A stretch of DNA of 64,000 nt. Origin: Bolinopsis microptera (Eukaryota > Ctenophora > Tentaculata > Lobata > Bolinopsidae). Made by a program: the position numbers and the translations under genes. The stretch covers positions 8,982,635 to 9,046,634 of the forward strand of contig NC_087079.1 of NCBI RefSeq assembly GCF_026151205.1, in the 5' to 3' direction. This document shows, piece after piece, positions 43,692 through 64,000 of the stretch. Under the pieces are notes generated by a model. The model saw nothing but the letters and a program-made list of their open reading frames with translations, was not told the origin of the DNA and did no database searches. Position 1 is the first letter of the stretch, and each line of letters starts with the position of its first letter.

Positions 43692-45605
43692 TTAACACAA
43701 GTGAGTTACATATTTGAGATGCTTACCAAGCCTGGCAATTCCTAACTTATTGAGGTGCACATTGTCATGGCCCCTGCCAAAATACTTGTCCTTTCTATTA
43801 TAATTTAAAGTAAAGAGATTATTTTCATGTTCTGTGTTAATGTATATTAGCCCATGCTTATAACACATATTCTCTAAGTATCGATTAAGTCCCTGCACTA
43901 TAATGTTCTTACTAGTGACAGCTCTAGGCAGAATATTTAAGATATATATTTTTGCACTATTAAATTCTGCCCACAATTTTTGAACAAATTCTTCCATGTC
44001 ATTGGTGGCACTGTTGAAGTTCATTGTGTTGAGGTCAATTGGATCAACACAGTTAGTACCAGTTAGTAAAACAACCTTTTTAACCTTTTCTTTGTTGAGA
44101 ACTTTGAACTGACTGTCGCTAAAGAGTCTTTGGGACATTTGGATTGAGTTGGCCCCTGGGTAGAAAAATACTTTGGCCTTCTGAGATGAAGAGCTCAACA
44201 GCTTTTCATTCAGATGCCTAAACATGCTGCTGCTGATATAAACTGTGCTCACATCGTTGGGTGTCTCCTTTTCGAACAATTGTTGTCTGTTAACATGCCG
44301 CCCTGATTGATGGGGTGGTGGAGATGTATAGGGTGGGGTTAGAGGTCGGTGCTGATAAGCACCATTCGTTTTCCTTGATGGATGAACTATAAACTCGTCT
44401 TCTTGATAAGGTACATAGCCGCTGGAGTTGGAGATGTTTTCATATGGGTCATGGTAATTGTCATTGCACATGTTGGTTGGTGTACTTGTTAATCTTTGGA
44501 CAACAGCTACAGGTTTGATCAGTCTGAATGTGATACTGATCCTTTTGTTTGTACAAGATGGTTGAGTACAGATTTCATGTCTGTAATGAAGCTGGGATTT
44601 TTTAGACATGATACAAACATCCCCATGCTTTAGATCTAGGGCAGACACCACTTTTCCTGTTTGAATTTCTGTGAGTTGCATCGTCCTAGAGGCACCCAGA
44701 GAAACTGTAACAATGTAAGAGTTTTCATCGATGCATTCTTCATTATCACTATGGATAGGCATGCATTCTGTCCCAGTACTGTAGTAGTTTACGAGAGCAC
44801 TGTTGTAAACATAATCCGGGAGTAACACATCAAGATATGAACAGATAGCAGCCAGATAGGACTGATGTGGTATCTCCTTCGCCTCGTGACTTCCCCCGTT
44901 ATACACATATGGGAAGTCCCCAAAGTAAGCTGTTTTCCTATTTTGAAACTGGTGGCTAAAATCCAATTCTCTCAGGAAGATGTCTAAGGAGAATTTTTGA
45001 AACGGTGCCTGATCAATGAGTTCAACAGGTGGTATGATAATGTCAGGACTTTCGTCATTTACACTTAAGGCCACACTAGATATGGATGTTACATCTATTT
45101 CAGCATAATACTTGCCACTCCATGGATTGACAGATCCTGTACTCCCACTGATTTGATTTTCTGTGTTGTTGGAAATGATAGAATCTGGTGTTTCAATGAT
45201 GCCATCACTATTGATTAGCATGAAAGATTCAGGCACCTCACATTCACTGTCATATTCAATCTGATCGTTTTCAAATTCTGTCTGAACTGCAACATCTGAA
45301 CACCTATCCAGGACAGCCCGATAATCTATTGACTGATTGGTACTTTGATGTAACAACGTACCATTAATCTCTGCTATAGTCTGAGAAGTTTGAACAATGT
45401 CTTCTAGGATGATCACTTTCCGCTCGAGAAACTTGACATGAGATTTGAGTGCAGTACAGTTTTTGCATTTTTGATCACATTCCGACAATAGTTTTCCAAA
45501 AAATGTTTCCATTGAATCGTCCATGATATTGAGTTGATGATTTGAATTAAGTTGTTGATTTGAATTGAAGCAAATTGAAGAGTTCACATGTGAGATTTGT
45601 TCCAT
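43692..45605 (-). CDS. LINE ORF1: AlkB-like 2OG-Fe(II) dioxygenase fused to SGNH hydrolase
   Basis: This is an intact 637-residue frame from ATG. The N-terminus has a short Cys cluster (CDQKCKNC, residues 43-50) and a probable coiled coil (51-75). Residues about 205-365 form an AlkB-like domain: ALVNYYSTGTECMPIHSD with the H285-x-D287 iron ligands, the HGDVCIMSKKSQLHYRHEI segment with distal H343, and KRISITFR with the two 2-oxoglutarate-binding arginines (R355, R361). A Pro/Ser-rich linker (365-450) leads to an SGNH-type hydrolase: VYISSSMF (nucleophile block), VVLLTGTNCVD (Gly/Asn block) and D614-x-x-H617 (DNVHLNKLG). SGNH esterases are known in CR1 ORF1 proteins. The AlkB domain, which removes alkyl groups from nucleic acids, is the unusual part. 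Confidence 0.9.
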   Translation of the reverse strand: MEQISHVNSSICFNSNQQLNSNHQLNIMDDSMETFFGKLLSECDQKCKNCTALKSHVKFLERKVIILEDIVQTSQTIAEINGTLLHQSTNQSIDYRAVLDRCSDVAVQTEFENDQIEYDSECEVPESFMLINSDGIIETPDSIISNNTENQISGSTGSVNPWSGKYYAEIDVTSISSVALSVNDESPDIIIPPVELIDQAPFQKFSLDIFLRELDFSHQFQNRKTAYFGDFPYVYNGGSHEAKEIPHQSYLAAICSYLDVLLPDYVYNSALVNYYSTGTECMPIHSDNEECIDENSYIVTVSLGASRTMQLTEIQTGKVVSALDLKHGDVCIMSKKSQLHYRHEICTQPSCTNKRISITFRLIKPVAVVQRLTSTPTNMCNDNYHDPYENISNSSGYVPYQEDEFIVHPSRKTNGAYQHRPLTPPYTSPPPHQSGRHVNRQQLFEKETPNDVSTVYISSSMFRHLNEKLLSSSSQKAKVFFYPGANSIQMSQRLFSDSQFKVLNKEKVKKVVLLTGTNCVDPIDLNTMNFNSATNDMEEFVQKLWAEFNSAKIYILNILPRAVTSKNIIVQGLNRYLENMCYKHGLIYINTEHENNLFTLNYNRKDKYFGRGHDNVHLNKLGIARLGKHLKYVTHLC

Positions 45606-45696
45606 TCCATTAACGTTACATTCGTATTACATTCGTATTACTTTGGTCATACCTCAAATTATTTGTTATATAGTAGTGTTGAAAGTATTAGTATTA

Positions 45697-46633
45697 GTAG
45701 AGTACTGGGAGCTCTGAGGATTTATAATTGGCATCATTTAGCCGTCTCATAACCTAGAAATAGTGCTCAGAGCTGGTTTTGTGGTTAAGTTTTGTAGTTG
45801 GAAAGTGTTTTTAATGTAGAGTACTGGGAGATCTGAGGATTTATTATTCGCATCATTTAGCCGTCTCATAACCTAGAAATAGTGCTCAGAGCTGGTTTTG
45901 TGGTTAAGTTTTGTAGTTGGAAAGTGTTTTTAATGTAGAGTACTGGGAGCTCTGAGGATTTATTATTCGCATCATTTAGCCGTCTCATAACCTAGAAATA
46001 GTGCTCAGAGCTGGTTTTGTGGTTAAGTTTTGTAGTTGGAAAGTGTTTTAAATGTAGAGTACTGGGAGATCTGAGGATTTATAATTGGCATCATTTAGCC
46101 GTCTCATAACCTAGAAATAGTGCTCAGAGCTGGTTTTGTGGTTAAGTTTTGTAGTTGGAAAGTGTTTTTAATGTAGAGTACTGGGAGCTCTGAGGATTTA
46201 TAATTGGCATCATTTAGCCGTCTCATAACCTAGAAATAGTGCTCAGAGCTGGTTTTGTGGTTGAGTTTTGTAGTTGGAAAGTGTTTTTAATGTAGAGTAC
46301 TGGGAGCTCTGAGGATTTATAATTGGCATCATTTAGCCGTCTCATAACCTAGAAATAGTGCTCAGAGCTGGTTTTGTGGTTAAGTTTTGTAGTTGGAAAG
46401 TGTTTTTAATGTAGAGTACTGGGAGCTCTGAGGATTTATTATTCGCATCATTTAGCCGTCTCATAACCTAGAAATGGTGCTCAAAGCTGGTTTAGTGGTT
46501 AATTTTTGTAGTTGGAAAGTGTTTTTAATGTAGAGTACTGGGAGCTCTGAGGATTTATTATTCGCATCATTTAGCCGTCTCATAACCTAGAAATAGTGCT
46601 CAGAGCTGGTTTTGTGGTTAAGTGTTTTTAATG
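45697..46633. repeat. 119-bp satellite, right block
   Basis: About eight further copies of the 119-bp unit in the same orientation and phase as the left block. One unit (about 46411-46530) is more diverged (AATGGTGCTCAAAGCTGG). The last unit is shortened and ends at about 46633. Confidence 0.95.
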
Positions 46634-47404
46634 TCCATGTCGTGTTCGGTGTTTTATAACTCCCGACATGGCTGCACAACAGTCTCCCTTAAGAACACTT
46701 TCCACTGTTAATGCAAATTATCATTTACGATCGTTGTTCTACCAATCTGCCTTAATAAATTTGTTCATGAATTCATACACTGTAAGTGTAGACTGTATTA
46801 TTAGTGCCGTACATTTGATTAGCAATTTACTGGGCATGCGACTTAATTGTGTCATGATGTTGATAGTTGCCAAATTTCGGTAACAAATTAGGACTTAATT
46901 TGAGTTTACTGCACGCGCGATGAATAATTTGTGTTTATAGAGATCTGCGGCGCGTTATCAGGTTAACCAGTGAAATCACGGCGTTTTCGTCACGTGACAG
47001 TCGAGTGTAGAGTGATTAATTATCATCCCTTGCGAGAAGAATTATTTGATGCGCGGCGCGACCCAGTAGTGCATCGCGCTACAATATATAGCATAATAGG
47101 CTAACAAGCTGTATAGGTACTAAAGTATTGACGGATGTTAATCGTCTAATATAAATTTCTTCGAAGAATTAGCGCAGGACGCTTTCTTCTCGAAATATTA
47201 GCCCGAGGTAAGTGCTACTAAATCATAGCATAAATAGTGCACGCGGCTGGGTTTGGGGTTACAATGTACATGAGGCTATTGAGGCTTGTCATACGTTGTA
47301 TGACCCGCCGCGCACGAAGTGCGCGGCTCCCCCTGTACTATAGTGAAGCGACAGTGGGGGTCACCACGTGATACAACATGAGGCGATCATAGTCATACTG
47401 GTTT
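46634..47404. other. no gene; dispersed repeat fragments
   Basis: At about 47050-47090 a block (GACCCAGTAGTGCATCGCGC) is the reverse complement of sequence near 19120-19150. At about 47287, GTCATACGTTGTATGACC matches about 33309. The region is rich in GCGC words compared with its surroundings. Confidence 0.5.
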
Positions 47405-48030
47405 AGCAAATTTGGGCAGTATCCAAGTAGCCCGACATGTGAATTCCCGAACAGGTGTGTTAGGCATTAGGGTTATGGTTATTGGTTATACTTATACTTA
47501 TGGTTATATAATTCATATAGCCATGTGTCTACGCGTACTGCGTGACGTGCGCTTGTTTCACAGAATCTTTTGCCGCCTTCGGCGGTCGCGCGCTACTGCA
47601 AGCGAGAGGGCCGGCTCTGGTTAGAGCAAGTTATATAATAATTTAACGGGTGATACTCGTAAAATATCTGTTCCATTAATTGACAGGACCGTCGACGAGT
47701 CCAAATCGGCGCGCGTCCTGGTAGGTTGTAAACCTACAATATAATAATATAACTGGGCGGCGCTCAGCCTGTCATTCCGCCGAATCTTTATTATGAACAT
47801 AATAGCCTGGAGTCCCCAGGTAAATAATAATAATAATAACCATAATAGTAATACTTATGGTTATGGGTTAAGGTTAAGGTAAACCCTAAACGCCTGTTCG
47901 GGAACTCATGTCGGGCTACTTGGATACTGCTTGTAGGTTTACAACCTACCAGGACGCGCGCGCGAGTTGGACTCGTCGACGGAACAGATATTTTACGAGT
48001 ATCACCCGTTAAGGATACTGCCCAAATTTG
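47405..48030. repeat. nested inverted repeats
   Basis: CAAATTTGGGCAGTATCC at about 47408 pairs with its complement at about 48013-48030. CAAGTAGCCCGACATG at about 47425 pairs with a complement near 47907-47925. AACGGGTGATACTCGTAAAA at about 47645 pairs with a complement near 47990-48010. CGTCCTGGTAGGTTGTAAAC at about 47715 pairs with a complement near 47932-47955. The order implies one inverted-repeat element inserted inside another. No protein is encoded. Confidence 0.7.
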
Positions 48031-48394
48031 TTATGGTTTTCATGTTTTATAACTTTCTTTTCCATTTTCTGTTTTATTTTCTTCGGTGTGTAGTACTAGT
48101 TCTACTCATTTTCCATAGTACCAGAAGTACGGGACAAAATTAAAGAACCATTATTTAATGGAGTAATAAAAACTGTTCTGTAACGATTTTACACAACATC
48201 TGAACTTGTCAAAACAATCAACAATGTCCAAATTGATCTTCTCGTGAAATCTTGAATGTTGAAACTATCTTTGAATTCCTACAAAATTGGAAATCGTGCG
48301 AAACCTTCAATTGAAACAGCATAACACCGAATTTTTCAGTTACTAAGAAATGGTGTTGCAACAAATTAGTAAATTAAGTGACTCCCTCCAAACC

Positions 48395-48700
48395 ATCTCC
48401 CTCTCCCTCTCCCTCTCCCTCTCCCTCTCCCTCTCCCTCTCCCTCTCCCTCTCCCTCTCCCTCTCCCTCTCCCTCTCCCTCTCCCTCTCCCTCTCCCTCT
48501 CCCTCTCCCTCTCCCTCTCCCTCTCCCTCTCCCTCTCCCTCTCCCTCTCCCTCTCCCTCTCCCTCTCCCTCTCCCTCTCCCTCTCCCTCTCCCTTTCCCT
48601 CTCCCTCTCCCTCTCCCTCTCCCTCGCCTTTCCCCCTCCCCCTCCCCCTCCCCCTCCACCTCCCCCTCCCTCTCACTCTCCCTCTCCCTCTCTCTTTGAA
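48395..48700. repeat. (CCCTCT)n microsatellite
   Basis: A long hexamer array, grading into CCCCCT repeats near 48635-48665. It lies about 450 bases downstream of the SRPK stop codon. Frames encoding Ser-Pro, Leu-Ser, Glu-Gly or Arg-Gly repeats are artefacts of the array. Confidence 0.95.
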
Positions 48701-49160
48701 TATGATTGTGAGGTCACTGAGGTGGTAAAAATGAAAAACATTTTATACGAAGTGAACACAGCACACTAATTTGTACTATTGCACGCACCTTCGAAGAGTC
48801 AAAATCCGTCTGACAATAATTTTCTCATGTGAAAAAATGGCCACGTCGCCCTTAAAGTTAAACTTTTACTTTTAGGCCCAATATGATGAAAACTGGACTA
48901 AACCACTAAGCCAAGTACACAAAATCTAAAAATGCATATCAAATAAAAACTAAAGGTTCCACTTTTATGGCAAAACTTTTAAATTTTATCTTAAATTAAA
49001 ACATTAAAAGATAAATAAAATATCAAATTCATTTTGGTCCGAGGAGCCATGCTTTTACACGCGAGTTAACAGTCACATGACGTAATGAGTGACGTCATAA
49101 CCCCTCCCCTAAATAATCTGACATTAAGAAAACGCTCTCTCAGAGAGGCACATAGTGCCA

Positions 49161-58554
<9,394 letters not shown>

Positions 58555-61500
58555 CGGCACCTGGAACTGTTCTGGAACCTTCTGTAGCTCTTTTAAAACC
58601 TTCCGTGGTTATTCTGGAATTTTCTGTAGTCCTTTTAATGGTTTCTAGGAATGTTCTTCTGCTGCCAGATAGTTATTTGAATAGTTTGGCCGGTGTAGAG
58701 ATTAAACTTTGAGTAGACGATGTTATATCAGGTTAGGAGGAGGATGTAAGACATTTCCTTGTACAAGTGAGATCGAGATATTATCTGGGTAAAGTGGGTG
58801 CCATCTTCTGTGTGTGCGGGGCGGCTACTAGGGAGTATTAATTTGCACATGTTTCTTTAATTAGTGAAATATTTACAATTCTGAAAATTCTAACTTGTAA
58901 TTAGCTGATAAATACTGAATAAATGAAAAGAGTCTCGCAAAATTTATAAATGAAGGTTTTTATTTAAGACACAGTGCACATCAATCAATCTAATACTGGA
59001 TCATTTAAACTATTTAAACATCGGACAAGCTAATCGCACATCAGAAAGCACCGGAATACGGTTTTCTAACAAACAAAAAAAAGCAGAAATACGGAGAAAA
59101 CAAAATCTTGAAATATGATTTAAGCAACAAAGCAGGGTTAATTTTGTAATTACTAAATTGCAACCTACACATCTACCACCAGTAACAACAAACGTGCCCA
59201 ACTGACTACTTGGCGGACGTGATTACCGCTAGAATAACAGTATTTCTACTGAGAGGAAGTGTGTTGTAGTGACGTGGTATAGTGTATAAAATACACCGGA
59301 GATAATCTACCCAGTAATATTTACGGGAGCTTAATAGGAACTTTGTGATAAACTTGGAGCCTAGTGGCTCGTGCACCTGTATACGCGTGCAATGCAGCTG
59401 ATTAATAATTAGGACAATTGATTGCTAATTAGCGGAAATGATTGGATAATTGGTAACACACTTAGCTTCTAATTACAAATATTTGGCTGGACAGTTAATC
59501 CGCCATTTCACTAAAATTGTATTGTCGTCATTTTTATCATTAAAATGCGGTACAAGCTGTTATTATTGATGTTACCAGCTGCCAGGAACCGCACCCAACC
59601 CAAGCAAAATAAAGAACCATTGAACGTAGTATTAAACAAGAAAATATACGCTACTGAAACAAGAAAATATATGCTATTGAAACAAGAAAATATACGTTAT
59701 TTAAACAAGAAAATATATGCTATTTAAACATGATGTCAGGTGAAGAGAGACACAATCAAATCGAGTCAAATTGCTTGAGAATGCAGGAAACGCTAAAACG
59801 AGACCATTGATTTAACTTGAAACAATTATTCATGCTCCGTCAGAATACTTTAAAGTCTGAGTAAGATTCAGAAACATGAAGGATGTCAGATGAACGGTTA
59901 ACGCGGCATTTAACGTGACTACGTTTGGTTATATTATATTACATTATATATATAATATTATACAAGTGTAATTGTTGCAAGCACTAGAGGTCAGGGAGCA
60001 GGTCCCCCCTTTGAGAGCCTGTCATGCAGGGACATTGACAGTCTCGCAGTGTAGCGCAGTTCATGTCTTCTGGGGGAGCTGGGTGACGGGAATTGTGAGC
60101 GCCATTGTCAGGGTCGGAAACATTGCACGTGACTTGAACTCAACTACCACGTGACTCAAAATGAACAAACACAACTTGGAATAGTAGCTGGTATGGTAGC
60201 TAGTTAAGTAGCTGGCATGGTAGCTGCTTAAGTAGCTGGTACGGTAGGTGGCATGGTAGCTGGTATTGTAACTGGTATAAGGCTAGTTGAATGATCACAA
60301 ATTGTTGTCCATCTCAAAATAACACTGTCAGCCCTACTAAACATCAGCAAATCCAATTTTGGCAACTGAACATGGGTTTAACCCGAGAAATACAATTATA
60401 AGCAAATCACCAGGCGGCTGCAAGTGTCGACTAGTTGAGTGGTACTTGTCAAGTTGTCAACATGCCCCAGTTTATTCTATGTAGGGACTCTTATAATTTA
60501 TTAAGAAAATAGGATCTGATAGTTCACAAATTATGTCTAATCTTATAGGCTGACGCTTAGCTTGATTAGAATGTGTCTTATTTATTATTGAGCTCAAAAC
60601 GAACGTGACTATTAGACACTTCACAAACGATGTGACATTGGTCACAAAACACAATGTCACAAAACGATGTGACATCTGTCACAAAAGCTATGAGAAAAAC
60701 TGAACAATAAGACGGATTACAATGGTAAGTTATAAAGGTTCACAAAATAAATTACGACCGATCGCAAATGGACGGCTTAGGACGGCGTAGTCCAACTTTA
60801 GAGTTTATAATGTTAAACTTATGTTCAACTTGGATATTTGAATAACGTAATGTGAAATATGACTTGTAGGAATAAAAGAACTTAGGTCAGCACAGCAATC
60901 AACAGCCGGGTGTTGATAAGTCTACATTTAGTATTCACCAAGAATATGCTGATGATAAAAGGGGTGACTAAGGGGTGCCAAGAACGATTACAAGAAGAGA
61001 CGATAAGCCGTGGCGTGCGGTAAACTCTAAAATATGAGATAAAGTAAACACCGTAACATTTAAAAAAGATTTAAGTTGATTTGAGCAGGTGCTGCGTGAA
61101 TATAAAAATAAACACATGACATAATATCGAATAACACTGGTTAGTGGTTACTGGTTAGGAGGGAGAGATTGTACTGAATATTGAGGAGGAGATTGTACTG
61201 AAGGAGGAGGAGGAGATTGTACTGAAAACAGAGGCGCAAGGTGATATAATATTGTGATTTATACTCAGTATTATAGTAATGGGGGTGGTCTAATAAAAGA
61301 GAAATTTAACACCAACATCCGTCAGAAGGTATTACAAATAGTATCCTTCTTTTTGCCGGGGTGTATTTTAACACTACTCCTACGGTATTTCAGGTCAAAT
61401 TACAGGACAATTTATTTTATAGACAGGTGAAAACAGAGGGTGGTGATTTAAGGTATTTTAAGGTATGTTAAGGTATGTTGAGGTATTTGGCACGTACGTC

Positions 61501-64000
61501 TTGAGGAAGCCAATCAGTGGAATTATGAGATCATAGAAAAATAAATTATATAGTAAAAATAACGAGTTACAACCATGGAAATGAGCGTTATTTAACGATT
61601 ATACACGATCAAGTTAGTGATTATAACAGATAATTACGGAGTAGGAGATACTGTCAGCACGCCGTGACAATCTCCAGTGAAATTTATCAAAATTAAACGG
61701 GGGGATCACGTTCATTGTGGACAAAAATAGACAGAAAATCAGGACCCCCCTTCAATTGTACCTCGTGTAACAAGGATCACAAAGTTATATTACTATCGGT
61801 GGTGAGGTGGTGACTATCACTATTTCCTTTAACTATGATTTGCAACCCAGCAGTGGTAACTTGTTAATCAGCATTAGAGCAGGTGTGTCTGATCTGGTGA
61901 CTTGTACGGAGGAGTGGAAGTGTCAGTGATATTTACCTTATCGCTCATACGTTGAACTGATAATAAAACGCCGCTACATTATAGCGATATTATAGCGATC
62001 AACCAAGATAAGACTGGTTGGACACATAAAAAGCTGTAGCGAATATGGTATGGGAGTGAGAATGTCGTCTAATTCACAAGGTTGATGTTTACTGGAGTAT
62101 TTTCTAGCTGGTAAACGGTTGAAGGGTGTCGAGGTGACGAGGTGGTCTGATATACTGAACTTGTCGGGAATGGTAATATAGCAGAGAACTTCTCTCTCCT
62201 TATATAGATGTACAGAAGATTATATTCTCGACACTATAGATTGGATATGACTATTGATATGATTGAAATTTTACAAAGAACGGGCCGTGTATTTCTACTG
62301 TATGGGGTCGAGGAACGCGCGATGGCATTTCCAATTAGATATATCGGATCGTAGGTAACAGCTGATCAGTGGATGGTTTTTTCAAGCAAGAATAAGCTGG
62401 ATATTTCTTTGTAGACAGAAAAATACAATAGACATGCAAAAATGGGGGTGAAGGGGAAGTTGGGGAGGGGGGAGGTTGGGGGTTTAAATAATCTTGACTC
62501 ACCAAATAGCAGAACAGCAAGTAGACAGCAGTTTGATAATAGGCATATTGTCAGGTATCACACATCTCACTTCTCACACACACTCACACAGTCACACACT
62601 CACACTGTCACACGCTCACTAGTACTTAGTTGGTGTCCTCATTGTCACTCCGCTAAACCGGGGATTTTCCTCATCATTTCAACCTTAATTTCTAGGTCTT
62701 TTACAGGAGATCTTTAGTTAACGTAAGCGATATGTTTAAGGAAATGACAACTGTTTTAAATTTCATTAAGACTAGAAATTTAAATTTCGTCTTCAATGGA
62801 GACAAGAATATTATGTATGGTACTTAATATGGACTGTTCATTTCAACAAAATAGAATAACGGCAACTCGTTCGAACTGTTCCAATCGTTACTATCTGAAG
62901 ATCCCCAAAATGTTCATTAGCAAAGTTCATATTTAATTATAGCCGACAAAGTAACATGTTCGTCTTATAGCGATAAACAGAAGTTCAAAAATGATGTGGT
63001 TATGAGTGTTACATCACGCAATTTGGTGGGCAAAGTAGGGTGACAATTGACGAACAGAGCAATTAACAATTTGGACAACATTTAATATTGAGAAGTTTTT
63101 TCGTTTGGAATTGGCTACAACGGTAGATAATATGATGTGTCAGCAATATGCAATGTCAATATTTAATCCAGCATTAAATGGGACAATTTAATTGTACAAT
63201 TTTCAATTGCTACCTAATTACAAAACGGCACTATGACATTAAATAACTATTAACTAATTAAATAACTATTAAATCTATTTAAGACCGTTGCTTATCCAGA
63301 GAGATATAGTCAGGAACAAACGCACAATGAATGGGGGACTAGGTGGTAACATTAGACATATTATCAAGGGGCGGCTTACTTTTACACAGGGTATGACAGC
63401 CGTTATTTATTAGCGCCTTTATGTCTAGCATCCGGGACCGGGTGATCAACATATATGCGGAATATTCAGCCCAGCTGATCGCTTGTTCCGCAATTAATGC
63501 ACGTGATGTTTTACAAATCAGGCTTTTGTTTAAGCACACGGAAAACGCACCCAAATTTCCAGAAATAGCGATTATTGGAAATTTTCACAAAATTAATTAC
63601 CTCGAGCAAACGATCACATACGAACAGTATGTGAGTTTATGGATATATTATTATAAACACTGATAAGCACTGGTTCTAACTTCTAAGCATGTCGGCACAA
63701 AAATATGGGATTTTCTACGAAAATCAAACAATTATAGTTCAGCGAACAAGCCTGGGTTTGGCTAACAGCGATATGAAACAGTGAAAATGTCACATTAGAA
63801 GACAGAAGCTTTGCAGTAGTTTTGGCACATGTTTAATATGGTTAACACCTGATAGTGAGATAAAGTTGTAAATGGTTCATTTTGGCATGTAGTTTTAGAT
63901 ATTATTTTAGTATTTGATCACTGAATTCAACACTTCAAATAGGAAACATAATTGTTATCATAAATTAATCTTAAAAGCTATAATCAATACATTAAGGATG
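58555..64000. other. no supported gene; short tandem repeats upstream of SRPK
   Basis: The SRPK promoter should be at the left edge. Repeats seen: CTTCTGTAG-type units at 58560-58660; four copies of a roughly 25-28-bp unit with AACAAGAAAATATA at 59635-59727; GTAGCTGGTATG-type units at 60180-60270; GAGGAGATTGTACTGA units at 61165-61225; AAGGTATGTT units at 61450-61485; CACACTCACA-type sequence at 62560-62615. Open frames here are short and match nothing I know. Confidence 0.45.

Larger units (their letters stand above)
39961..45696 (-). mobile_element. full-length-looking CR1/jockey-type LINE inside the 119-bp satellite
   Basis: Satellite sequence ends with GTAG at 39957-39960 and resumes with GTAG at 45697-45700, consistent with a 4-bp target duplication. 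On the minus strand the element has ORF1 (45605-43692), ORF2 (about 43401-40404) and a 3' end with four tandem ATTCTA-type repeats (39961-39987), as in CR1-like LINEs with microsatellite tails. Both ORFs are nearly open, so the copy is young. Confidence 0.92.

Noticed and set aside
48350-48769. Ser-Pro, Leu-Ser, Arg-Gly and Glu-Gly repeat proteins
   Set aside because: Artefacts of the CCCTCT hexamer array, open in several frames on both strands; no flanking gene structure.

Overview
This is a window of animal nuclear DNA: intron-rich genes with GT-AG introns, long gaps between genes, and many transposons and tandem arrays. It has no bacterial operons and no ribosome-binding-site logic. The host genes (BAP31, PEX11, SRPK, a NEK-type kinase, a class A GPCR, a DM9-domain protein), a Penelope-like element with a GIY-YIG nuclease, and jockey/CR1- and RTE-like LINEs would fit a marine invertebrate such as a cnidarian. 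The phylum is an inference and is not proven here.

Layout. 1-3.3 kb: no gene seen. 3.3-7.9 kb: a Penelope-like element with a head-to-head inverted partial copy; its reading frame is split by a 1.1-kb TIR element. 9.6-12.6 kb: a hAT-like element, then a 1.5-kb foldback element flanked by TTAA that sits inside a decayed Ig-like exon. 14.1-15.05 kb (-): the first three exons of a NEK-family kinase. 15.3-16.6 kb: a 1.3-kb TTAA-flanked element. 16.7-20.8 kb (+): a four-exon GPCR. 21.7-23.0 kb: a LINE 3' fragment.

23.3-30.1 kb (-): a complete seven-exon BAP31 gene. Its intron 5 holds a 2.9-kb RTE-like LINE with a 10-bp target duplication, and its intron 4 holds a 1.3-kb 21-bp minisatellite. 30.8-31.4 kb: an inverted-repeat element. 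31.4-32.1 kb (-): intronless PEX11. 32.5-39 kb: small elements, a MULE-like fragment, a hexamer array and a roughly 180-bp satellite. 39.1-46.6 kb: a 119-bp satellite split by a nearly intact 5.7-kb LINE whose ORF1 joins an AlkB-like dioxygenase to an SGNH hydrolase. 47.4-48.7 kb: nested inverted repeats and a CCCTCT array. 49.2-58.6 kb (-): a complete 15-exon SRPK gene whose intron 12 carries an intronless DM9-domain gene on the opposite strand. 58.6-64 kb: only short repeats.

The splice models for BAP31, SRPK and the GPCR were assembled by hand; every junction keeps the reading frame and family homology. The host genes are housekeeping or signalling genes (ER sorting, peroxisome division, SR-protein phosphorylation, receptor signalling). 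They do not form a pathway; they are neighbours shaped by repeated transposon insertion. The most unusual items are the AlkB/SGNH LINE, two minisatellites that abut splice sites, and several insertions whose target duplications can be read exactly.
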